A stretch of DNA of 64,000 nucleotides from Isoetes taiwanensis (GCA_021234155.1 JAJEKV010000031.1:2475614-2539613); one strand, 5' to 3'; counted from the first letter of the stretch, positions 36,684-47,553 are shown. Notes: generated by a model from the sequence alone, not told the origin. Numbers and translations are program-made.

Positions 36684-36890
36684 TTCTTGCACTGCGACTC
36701 GTATGAAAACAACAACATCCCGATACCAGAGAACTTCAAATACTAGATCCGAGGAGAAAAATTGAAGATTGTCCTGTGCCGGACAAAAGGGCAAAGATAG
36801 AAGAGGTTAGAAAGGATATGACTGGTCAAGAAAGAGTAGCTCATGCAAGAAGAAGCTCCTCCTCTGCATGAGATCAAAGAATTGAAGCCC

Positions 36891-37071
36891 TGGATACTGC
36901 TGAGAGATGAGAAAGTGCCGATGAAACGTCGATGAAGAACTCTGCAATAAATAGCGATCCCCCAACCTGATGAACGGCCTAAAAATGCATGTGATGCATG
37001 CATGCGACGCATGCAATGCATGCATGCTCGTCTTGTGCAAGAATCTCGATCCGCTACACGAATCGATGACA
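36891..37071. repeat. 181-bp direct repeat, copy 2
   Basis: Partner of 36503-36683, with about half a dozen differences. The sequence between the copies begins like 35953-35992 (CTTGCACT..CAACTC.. then ATGAAAACAACATCCCGATA), so the region is a mosaic of duplicated pieces. Confidence 0.7.
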
Positions 37072-38618
37072 TTAATGAGAGGTCTGCTTTCTTATCTCTA
37101 GAACATGATTTAAACTAATATGTAGAATAATAGAAGGGGTTACAGGGGGATTTGATATGGATGCATAAATCATTCCTGGGGCCATAGACCATATCGCTAA
37201 AACGAATGGGTTACTATGTCAGAATTACTTGCATGCTCGTATATCTCCACATTTAAAACAGGTAATTGCTTGATGTAGATCGAGCTGTGGGCTAAGATAT
37301 TGATTCAAGCTCACACTTCTCATATATTCCAGTCTTTAGATGTGGCATGCTTTGCCCCATTCAAAGCAACCTTTAACAGGTTGAGAGCTAAGTATGTGAT
37401 TATGAGGAATAAGCATGAGCATAAAAAGAGAAGAGATAGTTGAGATTATCTCCAATCATATCCAGGAAGGTTTAACCCCTAACGACATAAGGGCATAATG
37501 TAGAGCCACGAGGATTTACCTTTTAGATTGTACAAAACTTGTTGCAAGTGCAATTGGCTATACAAATTAAAGGCCAAGGGGTCTAGCCATATGTAGCCAG
37601 TTAAGCACATTAGATGGCTGAGGATGAATATGGTAATGAGAAGAGTGAGGAAGACGTAGGAATTGAGGATGACGGGTAAAAAGAGGAGCTTCTATGAGGT
37701 ATAAACGTCTTCAACTTAGCAACGATGTTCCCAAACATAGTCCACATGCCGCAAAGTTCAGGTGTGCCTCGGCTAGGATTGTCTCTAGTAATGTGCTTTT
37801 GTATTCAAGAATGTTCATTCCTGGAACATTCTAGATATGAAAGGAGCAACGATCATTTGCCTCTCTAGCACGTGGAATCAAGTTCATGGCCCCATATCAA
37901 ACTGTTCTGCAAGAGACCTCTACGTCTTCAAAGAGTTGATCTGGAACATCACATTATATATTGTCAGAAAGTGGTAAGCATGGGCGACTCATGCCTTTCA
38001 AATCTCGTCTACATGTCTTTGAGTCCACAATGTCTTAAAGCCTATTGGAAGGAGAAATGAACCATTTGTTCTCCAGATGGACCGTGCAGGAACGGGGCTA
38101 CATGTAGGTGCATAATAATGAGGATCACAGTCGTAAACAATATCTGGACAAGTGTTTCATTAGTTCTGCCATCTCCGTTCTCTAGTTTCTAGATTTCTTG
38201 CTCTGGGGGATTCATGCTAGATGCTCGCCCCAATCTAACATTGAAGTTTATCATTCATACAAAGAACAAAGAGTTGATAGTGTTGTATTTGTTTAGGGGT
38301 TGTTAGCATTCAACATTCCCTCTGAAATAATATACATATTGTTTTTCAATTTCTTGCTAAAGGATCAATAGTTGCGAGAGGAGGTTGACAAGAAAAAGGA
38401 AGAGACAATCATATCAGATATCATAAATACTACATATTATTTTATTATCTTTTTTTCATGGCTATAAAACCATGTCATATATTTCTTAAGGTATTTCTTG
38501 AAGTTTTTCTCTCTCAGGCCGGTGGCCATTTCTTCATATATAAGTGTGTCGTTAGTGCTCATAGTTACAAAGGCTCCATCTCTCCTGTGGGTTCTAGCAA
38601 AATCAATGACATGGAGTA
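37072..38618. other. Unassigned stretch, no gene seen
   Basis: No frame over about 75 codons and no recognisable domain. The overlapping frames at 38437-38670 on both strands lie next to the left edge of the tandem array and share no known motif. Confidence 0.5.
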
Positions 38619-39310
38619 CAACTGTCCTTTTGATCAAGATGGCAAATTCAAACTTGTCATTCACGCATGATGGATGGATGGATTTACGGGCATTACTAGA
38701 TTCACAAATCTAGAATGAAGAGAATAGAATATAATGAATAGATATTTTAACATCCGTGAAGACCAAGAGTCAAGGGACCCATACAATGGGCTAATAGAAC
38801 CATTACTACTAGGATCAGAAAACCCTGCCTTGAAAGGTTTTCAAGGGAAAAAACCTTGGCAGTAATGGTGCTACTAGATAATCAAGAATAAATAAGTAGA
38901 TCATGGTGACTACTGAAGGTTTAGCAATTGAAGGCATGTATCTAGAACTTCCAATGTGTATAATGTCAAGTCATGCACATATCGTGCTCTAAGAAGCTTT
39001 AGGAGCATGGAATGAATGCAGTAGTCCAATGTTAAGCAATATTTCCAATAATTTGAAGTGTACTATTGAAAGTCCAAGCCAAAAGACAGATACAACTGCA
39101 CAGACGGGATTAAAATCTCGGAGGACAATCATGATCCACTGAGTAGGACCACCAGCCTATGCATAAGAAATAAGCCTCAAAGATCAATTGATGCTTGGTA
39201 GGAGAAAGCGAAGAGCAATGGTAGGCCTTAGCAATTCTAACTTGAGCATCCTGGAGGAGAACAGCAAACCCTTAAAAACACACAATCTTTTGCGTTTCCG
39301 GATAGACTAT

Positions 39311-39647
39311 TGTGACGCTCCTTGCGCTATATATGACAGCACGTCGTATACATCGGAGGACCCTCCCCATCCAACGGCTACCCATTGTATAAGCCCTCCG
39401 TCTAACCCGCGTCTGGGATAACCAGACAACAAGTTGAGGATACAGAGGTGTCATTCCATCCCGTTCTTTACGTCCCGATATTAGTGGAAGCAATATGCAA
39501 CATAACCACTATTAACAATATAACAACACTACCTCGAAGGGTAGTCAATATCCATACCATCATAACATGTAAAATAGACTTTCAACATCGAAACATTAAA
39601 GGGCCTCCTACTCGGGGTTCAGACTCAAGGGGGGATTCGACGTCACA
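39311..39647 (-). repeat. LTR A, internally deleted
   Basis: Same ends as LTR B and LTR C but only 337 bp. The jump occurs after CTCAAGGGGGGATTCGA, which joins directly to CGTCACATTC. About 1.25 kb of the middle is missing relative to LTR C. Confidence 0.75.
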
Positions 39648-40189
39648 TTCTCCCCACCTTAGGATAATATCGTCCTCACCATTACATAAAGTGGATGAAC
39701 CTACATCACATATCACAACCATATACACAATAACACTTCAACTTTATTACAGTTATGAACTTCTGATGTTAATTATCTTACTATATATATTATTACTAGA
39801 AAACAGAATTAGCTTTATCTATCACTCTCCCACCACGTATACCTCTCGCTTCTTGCCTATACACACTTTTGCGCCCACCGACCCGGCATAGTACCCTCCC
39901 CCTTGTGATTTAAAGGCTTTGGCATTGAAATGATCCAGCATTTCTCAACTTCTGCATAGTCCGGTGTATTCAGATTCCATGTAATTGCAATTGTTACATT
40001 GAGTTTAATTTAGGCCTCAATTTGGAGCTTTATTTCCTGCAAACTTCCGCAAGGGTAAGGCGATGACAAAATTTTTAAGTTGTGCCGACATGAGGTTTGT
40101 AGATTGTGGCATCAACCACATAACCCTACTTTCGTCTGTGGTTTCAAGCTTTAATAACCAAGTGGAACATATTTGGTCCAAGAGTTAAA

Positions 40190-40540
40190 CTGCATGTGCT
40201 TTGATTTGCTTCCAGCTCCTCAAATTCCTCAGTTTGTGAGCAAAGTTTCGAGCCCCCGTATGCCAAAGTTGGAGTTGCAGAAGACCCCACAAAAGAAAGC
40301 TCATATGGCATACCAATCCTTGGAGAACTTTCCCCAGACCAATTCCGATCTCGACTCTGTAGATTGTTACAGAATCGAAGAATTATGTACAAAGATTGTG
40401 TGGGCGTGTGTCTGGGGCATGAATTGCCCACGAACTCTACCACATCGATCAAATTTGAGGCTTTTGTGCCAGATTTGGATTTAAGAACGCTAAAATGGAT
40501 GAACAAATTTAACGTTTGTTTAATTACATGGCGCTTTTAA
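40190..40540 (+). other. Possible captured gene fragment in the small LTR element
   Basis: A plus-strand frame begins after an acceptor-like TTTGATTTGCTTCCAG and reads ...SSYGIPILGELSPDQF..., then CVGVCLGHELPT and FEAFVPDLDLRTLKWMNKF. The paralogue at 56869-57210 keeps the same frame despite an indel of a multiple of three near 40285. An overlapping minus-strand frame (40144-40506, paralogue 56800-57150) is also open in both, so strand and coding status are undecided. I do not recognise the protein. Confidence 0.3.
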
Positions 40541-41104
40541 AATTTTTTTGATGATTTTGAAGCCTCTGGCCCTAAACGAGGTAATCCTTTTGTTAAACTT
40601 GATTTGGAAAACGTCAATTTAGACTTTAATTCCATTACCACAACTGTCCTTTTGATCAAGATGGCAAATTCAAACTTGTCATTCATAGACAGATGGATGG
40701 ATGGACAGACGTACTAGATTCACAAATCTAGAATGAATAGAATAGAATATAATCGAATAGATATTTTAACATCCATGAAGATCAAGAGTCAAGGGACCCA
40801 TACAATGGGCTAATAGAACCATTACTACTAGGATTAGAAAACTCTGCCTTGAAAGGTTTTCAAGGGAAAAAACCTTGGCAGTAATGGTGCTACTAGATAA
40901 TCAAGAATAAATAAGTAGATCATGGTGACTACTGAAGGTTTAGCAATTGAAGGTGTGTATCTAGAACTTCCAATGTGTATAATGTCAAGTCATGCACAGA
41001 TCGTGCTCTAAGAAGCTATAGGAGCATGGAATGTATGCAGTAGTTCAATGTTAAGCAATATTTCCAATAATTTGAAGTGTACATATTGGAATGTAATTTT
41101 CAAA

Positions 41105-41395
41105 GATGTATTTTTATTTTTATTTTCTGAATGACGTCAAACTATATTGAAAGTCAAAGCCAAAAGACAGATACAACTGCACAGACGGGATTAAAATCTC
41201 GGAGGACAATCATTATCCACTGAGTAGGACCACCAGCCTATGCATAAGACAACACACTCAAATAAGCCTCAAAGATCAATTGACGCTTGACAGGAGAAAG
41301 CGAAGAGCAATGGTAGGCCTTAACAATTCTATCTTGGGCATCCTGGAGGAGAACAACTGGAGGAGGATCCAAACCCTTAAAACACACACAATCTT
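41105..41395 (-). pseudogene. LINE 3' end inside the small LTR element
   Basis: On the minus strand the sequence matches the last ORF2 residues of the plant LINE (LQDAQDRIAKAYHCSSL versus LSDARSRIVKAYKCSSL in the 2-4 kb LINE). A 3' UTR follows, then an A-rich tail (T-rich on plus, 41106-41125). The paralogous segments are at about 57762-58040 and, with a shorter tail, 39060-39290. It lies immediately inside the LTR, where the primer binding site would be. Confidence 0.6.
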
Positions 41396-41416
41396 CTGCG
41401 TTTCCGGATAGACTAT

Positions 41417-42120
41417 TGTGACGCTCCTTGCGCTATATATGATAGCCCGTCGTATACATTGAAGGACCCTCCCCATCCAACGGCTACCCATTGTATGGGC
41501 CCTCCATCTAATCCACGTCTGGGATAACCAGAAAATAAGTTGAGGACACAGAGGTGTCATTTCATCCCATCCTTTACGTCCTGATATCAGCGGAAGCAAT
41601 ATACAACATAACCACTATTAACAATATAATAACACTACCTTGAAGGGTAGTCAATATCCATACCATCATAACATGTAAAATAAACTTTCAACATCGAAAC
41701 ATTAAAGGGGCTCCTACCCGGGGTTCAAACTCAAGGGGGGAGTCGACTGACAGCTGGGCTCCAGATAGATCAGACCGATTTATGGCAATGGCTTGGGCTG
41801 GCAATAGACAATGGCTAGGATTGACCCCTCCATCTGCTCCTCCTGTGCATACTTTGCAGATAGGCTAAAGCAGGCTCTGTCGTGACTGTAACCTGCCGGA
41901 GATGTAATCCCCTGGTATCATCCAACGAAACTACTTCGGGTTGCATCTCCCCGGTCTGATGACGTAGGAGAGGTTGCATCTCCCCCTCCCGAAGTGCAGC
42001 ATCTCCATGGGCAGCTAGAGGATCATGATGACACACGTCCGTACCCGACTGAACTCCTAAAAAAAAGAGCTAGGTCGACACCTGGAGCTCTTGAGAGTCA
42101 GGGCGACACCATTGACCCGG
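41417..42120 (-). repeat. LTR B, right part relative to the minus-strand element
   Basis: Homologous to 58058-58760. Ends at the chromovirus insertion; the last five bases, CCCGG, are duplicated at 55410-55414. Confidence 0.8.
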
Positions 42121-43688
42121 TGTGACGTTCCAAGTATTTATACGGTGAACGTATAAATATATGGGACACGTCACACGATATAAGGCACGCCACCTGGGGG
42201 ATGATAACCTAGGGGATTGGCCACAATGGATTTATGTTAACCAAATTATTAAGGATAATTATCAAAAGACATGTGATTAAGTCAAACCATAGTAGTAAGG
42301 CGCCATTTGGCTTCACCCGGGTGGCCAGCATATTGGTTGCTAAACTAGGCCACCAAGGGGAAGCGCCATCCTCGGATCTTCCCAATTTCGACCCAAAGAA
42401 AGCACCCGGGGCAGCGGTGGCCAGAAATTGTTGCTGCTCGGCCCCAGATCGCCAAAACACCCTTTTACTGTTGCTGCTACCCCGGTACAGCCATGGAAGC
42501 ACCCCTTGACAACGGGTCCAAAGAAACTTCTACGTTAGTGGTAGCAAAATTACATTCTTGTAGAATAACACTCTAGGATTCTTTTTTCGATGGTTTTGGG
42601 GTGAGACTAACCCTTCTCCGGTAATTAGGAATACTTTTCAATTATGAGTGATGCTCTTATGAGAGATGGGTCGATGTCTCTATGTGTCGGGAGTAGTCGC
42701 TTCAAGAAATCGGGATTAAAAAGGAGGGTAGAGGCCTCTGAGCTTGAGTATAGAATGCTCCTAGTATTTCCTGTAACACCCTAGTAGTTTCGGCCTGTGC
42801 ACAAGAGCCCACCGGGTCATATATGCTATGGTCTGGCTTAGCACCAGACAAGGGACACAGTGGTGGAGTAGGGGGTGGGGTCTTGCACGAGCATAAAAGG
42901 CTCCTGAGACTCCTACAGTGGGCTAGGCCTGATAGCCAGTCACGTGGAGGGCCGGGTATGGGTCTGACACTCCCTGGGTGTAGTGGTGTGACCCGTATGG
43001 GGCACCATGCACTTTGAGTAGAATTAGGGTGAGTAAGTCGGGTACGGATGCGGGGGTCGCTGATGCGGCACGTATTCTCTAGCTCACCCACGATACCACT
43101 GTGATCCTGGAAGGGGACGCCTCCCCGACCTGCCTCAACGGACCGGGTGTCATGAACCCGGAGTAGACTCAAAGGGTGATCCCTGGAGTCTGCGTTTCCG
43201 GAAGGCTATAGCGAATCCATAGCGTGAATCGACCCATCTGCAAAGTGTGCACAGGAGGGGCGGTTGGAGTGGACAACCCTAGCCGATGTTCTATGCCAGC
43301 CAACGCCATGCCAAGATTCGGTCCGCTGATCTCCTGAGACCCAGCCGTCAGTCGCTCCCCACTAGAGTCTGAGCCGGGGTAGAACCTGGGTTTTGGGTGT
43401 TTTCTTAGTTTTAGATGCATATTCTTTGCCGTTGGTATTTGGATGGATGTGCCACCCTTCGTGGTGGCTATTTATATGTGATTTATGTTGTGTGCTAACC
43501 CTTCCGCGACGTAGGAGTCCCATTGAAGGCGTGGGCCGAATGACCCCTTCGTGTCCTTCTTTCGGGCACCATAATATGGGTGGCCGGAATAGATGGAGGG
43601 CCCTGCTCATGGCGAGGTGGTCGCCATGGGAGGGGAAAGTCCCCGTATGTATACGTCCGAGTGCCGTATATATTCAGGGAGCGTCACA
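42121..43688 (+). repeat. Chromovirus 5' LTR
   Basis: 1568 bp. Near its start is a perfect inverted repeat TATTTATAC (42135-42143) / GTATAAATA (42151-42159), which also provides a TATA-like TATAAATATA. The 3' LTR has one change in this hairpin. Differences from the 3' LTR cluster at CTG/CAG. Confidence 0.92.
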
Positions 43689-43689
43689 G

Positions 43690-43702
43690 TGGTATCAGAG
43701 CC
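43690..43702 (+). other. Primer binding site (initiator-Met tRNA)
   Basis: TGGTATCAGAGCC one base after the 5' LTR end. Confidence 0.92.
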
Positions 43703-44009
43703 GTGATTTCGATTGCTCGAAATCATAGCACTGGCCAAACACTAACTCGTAGCACAGTAGTTAGGAGGAGGCTAAGTTAATGTGTTGATAGTCCTCTTCG
43801 ATGTTTGGCTTGGTGTTAGGTTAAGTTGGGAAATTGTAGCTTTAAAGAGGATAGGGCGACTGGAGGGCCCAAGATTGGAAGCAGAGTAAATGTCAGTAGG
43901 TAGCTCAAATGACAGGGAGGGTGGTTCCATTGGATCGGGCGTACCCGAATTACCTTAGAACAGTCGACTCTATGCGAAAAATGGTCAAGGGCGGGCCCGA
44001 AAACCAACT

Positions 44010-44182
44010 CGGGCGCCGCTTGCTTTTTGTCGTCTTGCAGTCGGGGTAGAAGAGCCGAAAATGCAGTCGGCGCCCGACCGGTCAACGGGAGTCAACGCGG
44101 GCCGCCAGGTCAACTCGGGCGCCGCTTGCTTTTCGACGACCCCCAGCCGAGGCGGGAGCCCGTATAATACAGCCGGCGCCCG
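44010..44182 (+). other. Two tandem GC-rich stem-loops in the chromovirus leader
   Basis: Each unit has a perfect 9-bp inverted repeat CGGGCGCCG / CGGCGCCCG, at 44010-44018 with 44068-44076 and at 44116-44124 with 44174-44182. The span is 67 bp both times and the period 106 bp. The loops start with CTTGCTTTT in both. They lie between primer site and first ORF, where packaging or dimerisation structures of LTR retroelements are found; that role is inference. Confidence 0.6.
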
Positions 44183-44472
44183 ACCGTATGCCTCGCGTAT
44201 TTCTGCCGTATAATTATTTTTTTAATAATAAAATTTAAAAGTTAATAGGAAAATTTTAAAATTTTAAAAGTTATCCGGCCGTTAAAATTTCTTCTTGTAT
44301 CTGTTTGCCTTGCCTCAGCGCCTTTGACCGCCAGAGCCGCTGCCCGCCATCGCCACCGGACTTGAAGTTGCTTCGTCGCCCTTGTGTCCTGAGAAACCCT
44401 AGCGCTGACCTTGCTGCCTTTTCCGCCACCAGCGCCTCACTGCTCGCCCTTCTAGACTTTATTGCCACAGCT

Positions 44473-45094
44473 ATGGCCAACACCAAGAGCGCCCCTGACC
44501 CTTCTACCCTCAGCATCGTGGAGATTTATGCCATGATCGCCCGGTACATGGCTACAGATCCGGCCTTCATTGACATACTCCTGGATGAGCTAGTAAACAG
44601 GTTTGAGAACAACGATAGGATTCCCTATCCTATCTATCACTTCTCAGAGCCATTTCTGATCCGGTGAACCTTCGCCAGCTCTCCTATACCATTGTCGAGC
44701 AACCGGACATGGTCATGGTGCTCATTAAATTCTATCCTCCCGAACAGGAAGGGCATACCGAGGAAGAAGACATTAGAACAGAGGCCGACCGTGTCAGAGG
44801 CTTGGCCCGGGAGGATGACCACCGGGAAATAGAACGGGCTGACACGGCCACTCGTGGAAGGGAGTACCGCTATCTCGGGGAGGGCCTTGCAGTCATAGAC
44901 GGTAGGGCAATAGAGGTTCCTCCATACCGTTGGCACGAGGACTCCAGCAGCTTTATATGGGGGGAAATCCCCGATATCAGCATAGACTATCTGACAACCA
45001 TTCAGATAGATATGGGCCTGCGACCACAGCGGTACCAGGCTGAGATTCTTCGCCGAAGCGCAGCCCAACTTTTTGCTCAGATCCAAGAAGATCT
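44473..45094 (+). CDS. Chromovirus ORF A, N-terminal region (unknown domain)
   Basis: ATG at 44473 (ACAGCTATGGCC) opens a frame reading MANTKSAPDPSTLSIVEIYA, which stops at 44665-44667. The continuation (NLRQLSYTIVEQPDMVMVLI and onward) is in the next frame from 44664. A frameshift therefore lies near 44640-44665, in a stretch with CTCAGAG and TTCTGAT. The continuation is acidic/Arg-rich (DRVRGLAREDDHREIERAD) and reaches QIQED at 45094. There the MITE interrupts it; across the MITE the same frame resumes in the coiled, charged segment leading to the H3-like domain. I recognise no family. It is probably the N-terminal half of one protein whose C-terminus is H3-like. Confidence 0.6.
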
Positions 45095-45342
45095 CAAGGG
45101 GGATTCACTCATGTATAAGGGGGATATGCCATCTGCGTGCATGGGGTGGCAAAAAACCCCCCTGTATACGGATTTTTAAAAGCAAATTTTGACCCCTTCC
45201 GAATAAAAATTACCTAGGATAGTGCAAAAAAATACCAGAAAAAGGACCCCCTGCCGACCGTATATGTACGAAAATGGGTCCAAAAAACCCCCTCCCCGTG
45301 CATGCACATGGTTTATACGCCCAAAACTGTGAACCCCCCTTG
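45095..45342. mobile_element. hAT-like MITE inserted in ORF A
   Basis: 248 bp bounded by terminal inverted repeats CAAGGGGGATTCAC (45095-45108) and, on the opposite strand, CAAGGGGGGTTCACAG (45342-45327). It is flanked by an exact 8-bp direct repeat GAAGATCT (45087-45094 and 45343-45350). An 8-bp duplication with CA(A)GGG-type ends fits the hAT superfamily. It has no coding capacity, and its insertion shifts and stops the host frame. Confidence 0.85.
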
Positions 45343-45969
45343 GAAGATCTGAGGAGGGCCCGGGAGGAACGGGAGAAGCTGGAACAGGAGGAGAGGGATC
45401 GGCAGGACCAGCTGAACCCACAGGACGGAGGAGCATCCGGGAGTGGGCCGGGCCCAATCCCGACACATGTAACCGTTAAGCACCAGAGGAAGGGTCTAGC
45501 CCGGAAGACCGGCAGTCAATATAAAGAAAAACTAAGGACTGTCGGGGCCTTTGGTAAGAAGGCGAGTTCCGATCGGAGGCAGCAGCGGGTGGATAGCTCC
45601 CGACCGGCTGTTGGGGCTAAGACGGTGCCAGCACCGACGGGGCCGCCTGCAAAGCCCGGGCCACAGAGGAAGCCTCACAGGTACCGACCAGGTACCGTGG
45701 CCTTGCGGGAAATCCGCAAGTTCCAGAAGTCCACACAGCTTCTGATCCGGAAGCTACCCTTCCAGAGGCTGGTACGGGAGATTGCGCAGCAGTTCAAGAC
45801 CGACCTCCGTTTCCAGACCTTTGCGATTTTGGCACTCCAAGAGGCTGCTGAAGCCTACTTGGTGGCACTTTTTGGTGACGCCAATCTTTGCGCGATCCAC
45901 GCAAAGAGGGTAACCATAATGCCTAAGGATTTAGCCCTCGCCCGCAGGATTCGGGGGGAGCATCCTTAG
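45343..45969 (+). CDS. Histone H3-like domain encoded by the chromovirus (C-terminal part of ORF A)
   Basis: An open frame (continuous from 45274, the first 69 bases being MITE) ends at TAG 45967-45969. It starts with a charged coiled segment ([19 protein letters not shown]), then a Gly/Pro linker. Next comes a basic tail containing GLARKTGS, which recalls the ARKS/ARKT context of H3 K9/K27. From about 45667 follows a near-complete H3 fold: [68 protein letters not shown] and ARRIRGE. By memory of canonical plant H3, about 13 of 99 fold residues differ. Loop 1 has the canonical H3 length, so it is not CenH3-like, but the tail is unlike any canonical H3. The fold contains no intron. It sits between the 5' LTR and gag on the element's coding strand. 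Confidence 0.9.
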   Translation, partial: EDLRRAREEREKLEQEERDRQDQLNPQDGGASGSGPGPIPTHVTVKHQRKGLARKTGSQYKEKLRTVGAFGKKASSDRRQQRVDSSRPAVGAKTVPAPTGPPAKPGPQRKPHRYRPGTVALREIRKFQKSTQLLIRKLPFQRLVREIAQQFKTDLRFQTFAILALQEAAEAYLVALFGDANLCAIHAKRVTIMPKDLALARRIRGEHP

Positions 45970-46165
45970 CATATTTGCGGGACTCCGCATTGTAAATATT
46001 TTTTTGGGGTATTTAATAAAAAACTTTTATTTTGTATTAAAAGCTTATTTATTTTATGTTAAATATGAAACAAAATGCTGACGTCAGCCTCAATAAAATG
46101 AGTTAAAAAGGAGTCTTAAAGTTCATTTCAATTGTTTCTCTTCCTCTCTCCTCCCTTCTAGCGCT
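45970..46165 (+). other. Spacer with A/T-rich part and splice-acceptor-like end
   Basis: A/T-rich with AATAAAA-type motifs, ending in a long pyrimidine run, TTTCTCTTCCTCTCTCCTCC then CTTCTAG, just before ATG 46166. This resembles a 3' splice site and suggests ORF B may be expressed from a spliced message. Confidence 0.45.
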
Positions 46166-47553
46166 ATGGTCGCCGCCGCTGACCTTGTCGCCTGGTACCA
46201 TGACGGAGAGCAATGGGATCCGCAAGTCCCTTTCGACCTGCTGCGGCCTTTGCTATGCCAGCGTCTAGATCTTCTTGCCAATATGTTGAAGCACCCAGAT
46301 TACACCGGATTCTTGGATTTCTACATGAAGGAGATGCTTCCTCTGTGTACTCCTCTTGGGGACTCTCCCCAACTATATCTGGAGCGGGAGGCAGTCCGGG
46401 AGATGTTAGGGGGAGACACGCATGCATATGATGTGTCAAGGAAAGTCAGATGGGGCAAACACCGCCTGTTGTGTACAAAGATCGTGGGCTGCAATACCTT
46501 GAGGTCGCCTTCGCCCTAGCCATCCTCATGGACCAATATGTCGAGGATGAAACCCTACCAGAGAAAGGCAAATCACGGAGTCTTCGAAGAGGGGACGAAT
46601 TAACACATAGGCATGGGCTTACTTCAAGTTAAGCGGAAGAGTCGCCATCAAGGCCGCGAGCAAGCCGTGAGGTTTGTCGTATAGATGCTCTCCCAGTTAT
46701 TTATCACCAATGGCAAGAATATCTTCTCTTGGATGATATTATCTGGACGTATCACATGGTGGCTGGCTATAGACGCAAGCGTAAAGACCATGTGCTTTAT
46801 GAGCTTGCGGAGTATTGCATGGACGACTTCATCGACTTCACACCTCTTGCGCTTCCTCCAGAGGTGCAGCAGCTGCTCCAGTTCCGCCAAGAGACCATAG
46901 AGCCGGCTGAGACTCTACTACGTCTTCGGGACTTCGTGATGCAGGAGCCGGCCTCTCAGCCCTCACCAGATGCCTTCAAGGCTATGGGACCTCACATCCC
47001 AGATATAAATATGGTTGAGGTTCCCTCGGGCTCCGATGACGAGGGAGAGGACTTATATCATAATCCTGCTCATGTGAGGGAGGAGCAGCAAGAACTTAAA
47101 GCAGAGGAGTTTTCCATGGATTTGGAAAAGGAGGTGGCCACATCAGAGACCCCGCAGGGAAAGGTATCGAGCAACCACCTTACCCGTTTCTTTTTGTCCG
47201 CCTTTCGACAGGGGCAAGTCCTTTTTATAGCCCGAGACTTAGGGCCTGAGGCTGAAGCTTCATGGTGGGCCCTCCGTGCTCTCTCTACGCTGGCCGGCCA
47301 CAAGAAGCTCCCCTATCGTACGTTTACTTATGTACTCGTGCGACGGGATCTTGCTCTAACAGCCTTGGGTCAGGATATTGCGCCATGGATGAGCATGAAG
47401 CTCCTCACGGCAGCCCCATTGGCCGTTGCTTACCCACCAGAGGTTGCATCTATTGCGGCTGCCACAGTGGACCCCGGAGTAACTCTGCTGCGACACCGAC
47501 CGCCTCCACCACCTCCTAGATCTATGAATGAAGAGGGGGGACCTAGTTCCTAA
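46166..47553 (+). pseudogene. Chromovirus ORF B, unknown protein, frameshifted
   Basis: ATG at 46166 opens MVAAADLVAWYHDGEQWDPQ; the frame must shift near 46440-46460 to continue as KDRGLQYLEVAFALAILMDQ. It meets an in-frame TAA at 46630, then is open from about 46650 to TAA 47553. The downstream portion has a charged acidic part (GSDDEGEDLY), a Lys/Glu segment and a proline tail (RPPPPPPRS). Intact length would be about 460 residues. No signal peptide, membrane segment or known domain is evident. As one of three extra ORFs before gag it could be an accessory or structural protein; function unknown. Confidence 0.55.

Larger units (their letters stand above)
39648..41416 (-). other. Internal region between LTR A and LTR B
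   Basis: Collinear with 56301-58057. Contains a possible captured gene fragment (40190-40540), a microsatellite-like GATGGATGGA run, and a LINE 3' end on the minus strand (about 41105-41395, read as DAQDRIVKAYHCSSLSPVK-like ORF2 end followed by an A/T-rich tail). No primer binding site that I recognise follows LTR B; the bases are ATAGTCTATCCGGAAACGCA on the minus strand. Confidence 0.65.

Noticed and set aside
43393-43728. 111-codon frame in the chromovirus LTR (and 55102-55566)
   Set aside because: Open by chance in LTR sequence; not conserved in length between the two LTRs and no domain.
45274-45342. ATG at 45274 as the true start of the H3-like protein
   Set aside because: The first 69 bases of that frame are MITE sequence (45095-45342); the natural protein continues upstream into ORF A.
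45667-45966. H3-like domain as a centromeric CenH3
   Set aside because: Loop 1 has canonical H3 length and sequence (FKTDLRFQ) and the fold is close to ordinary H3; only the tail is divergent.
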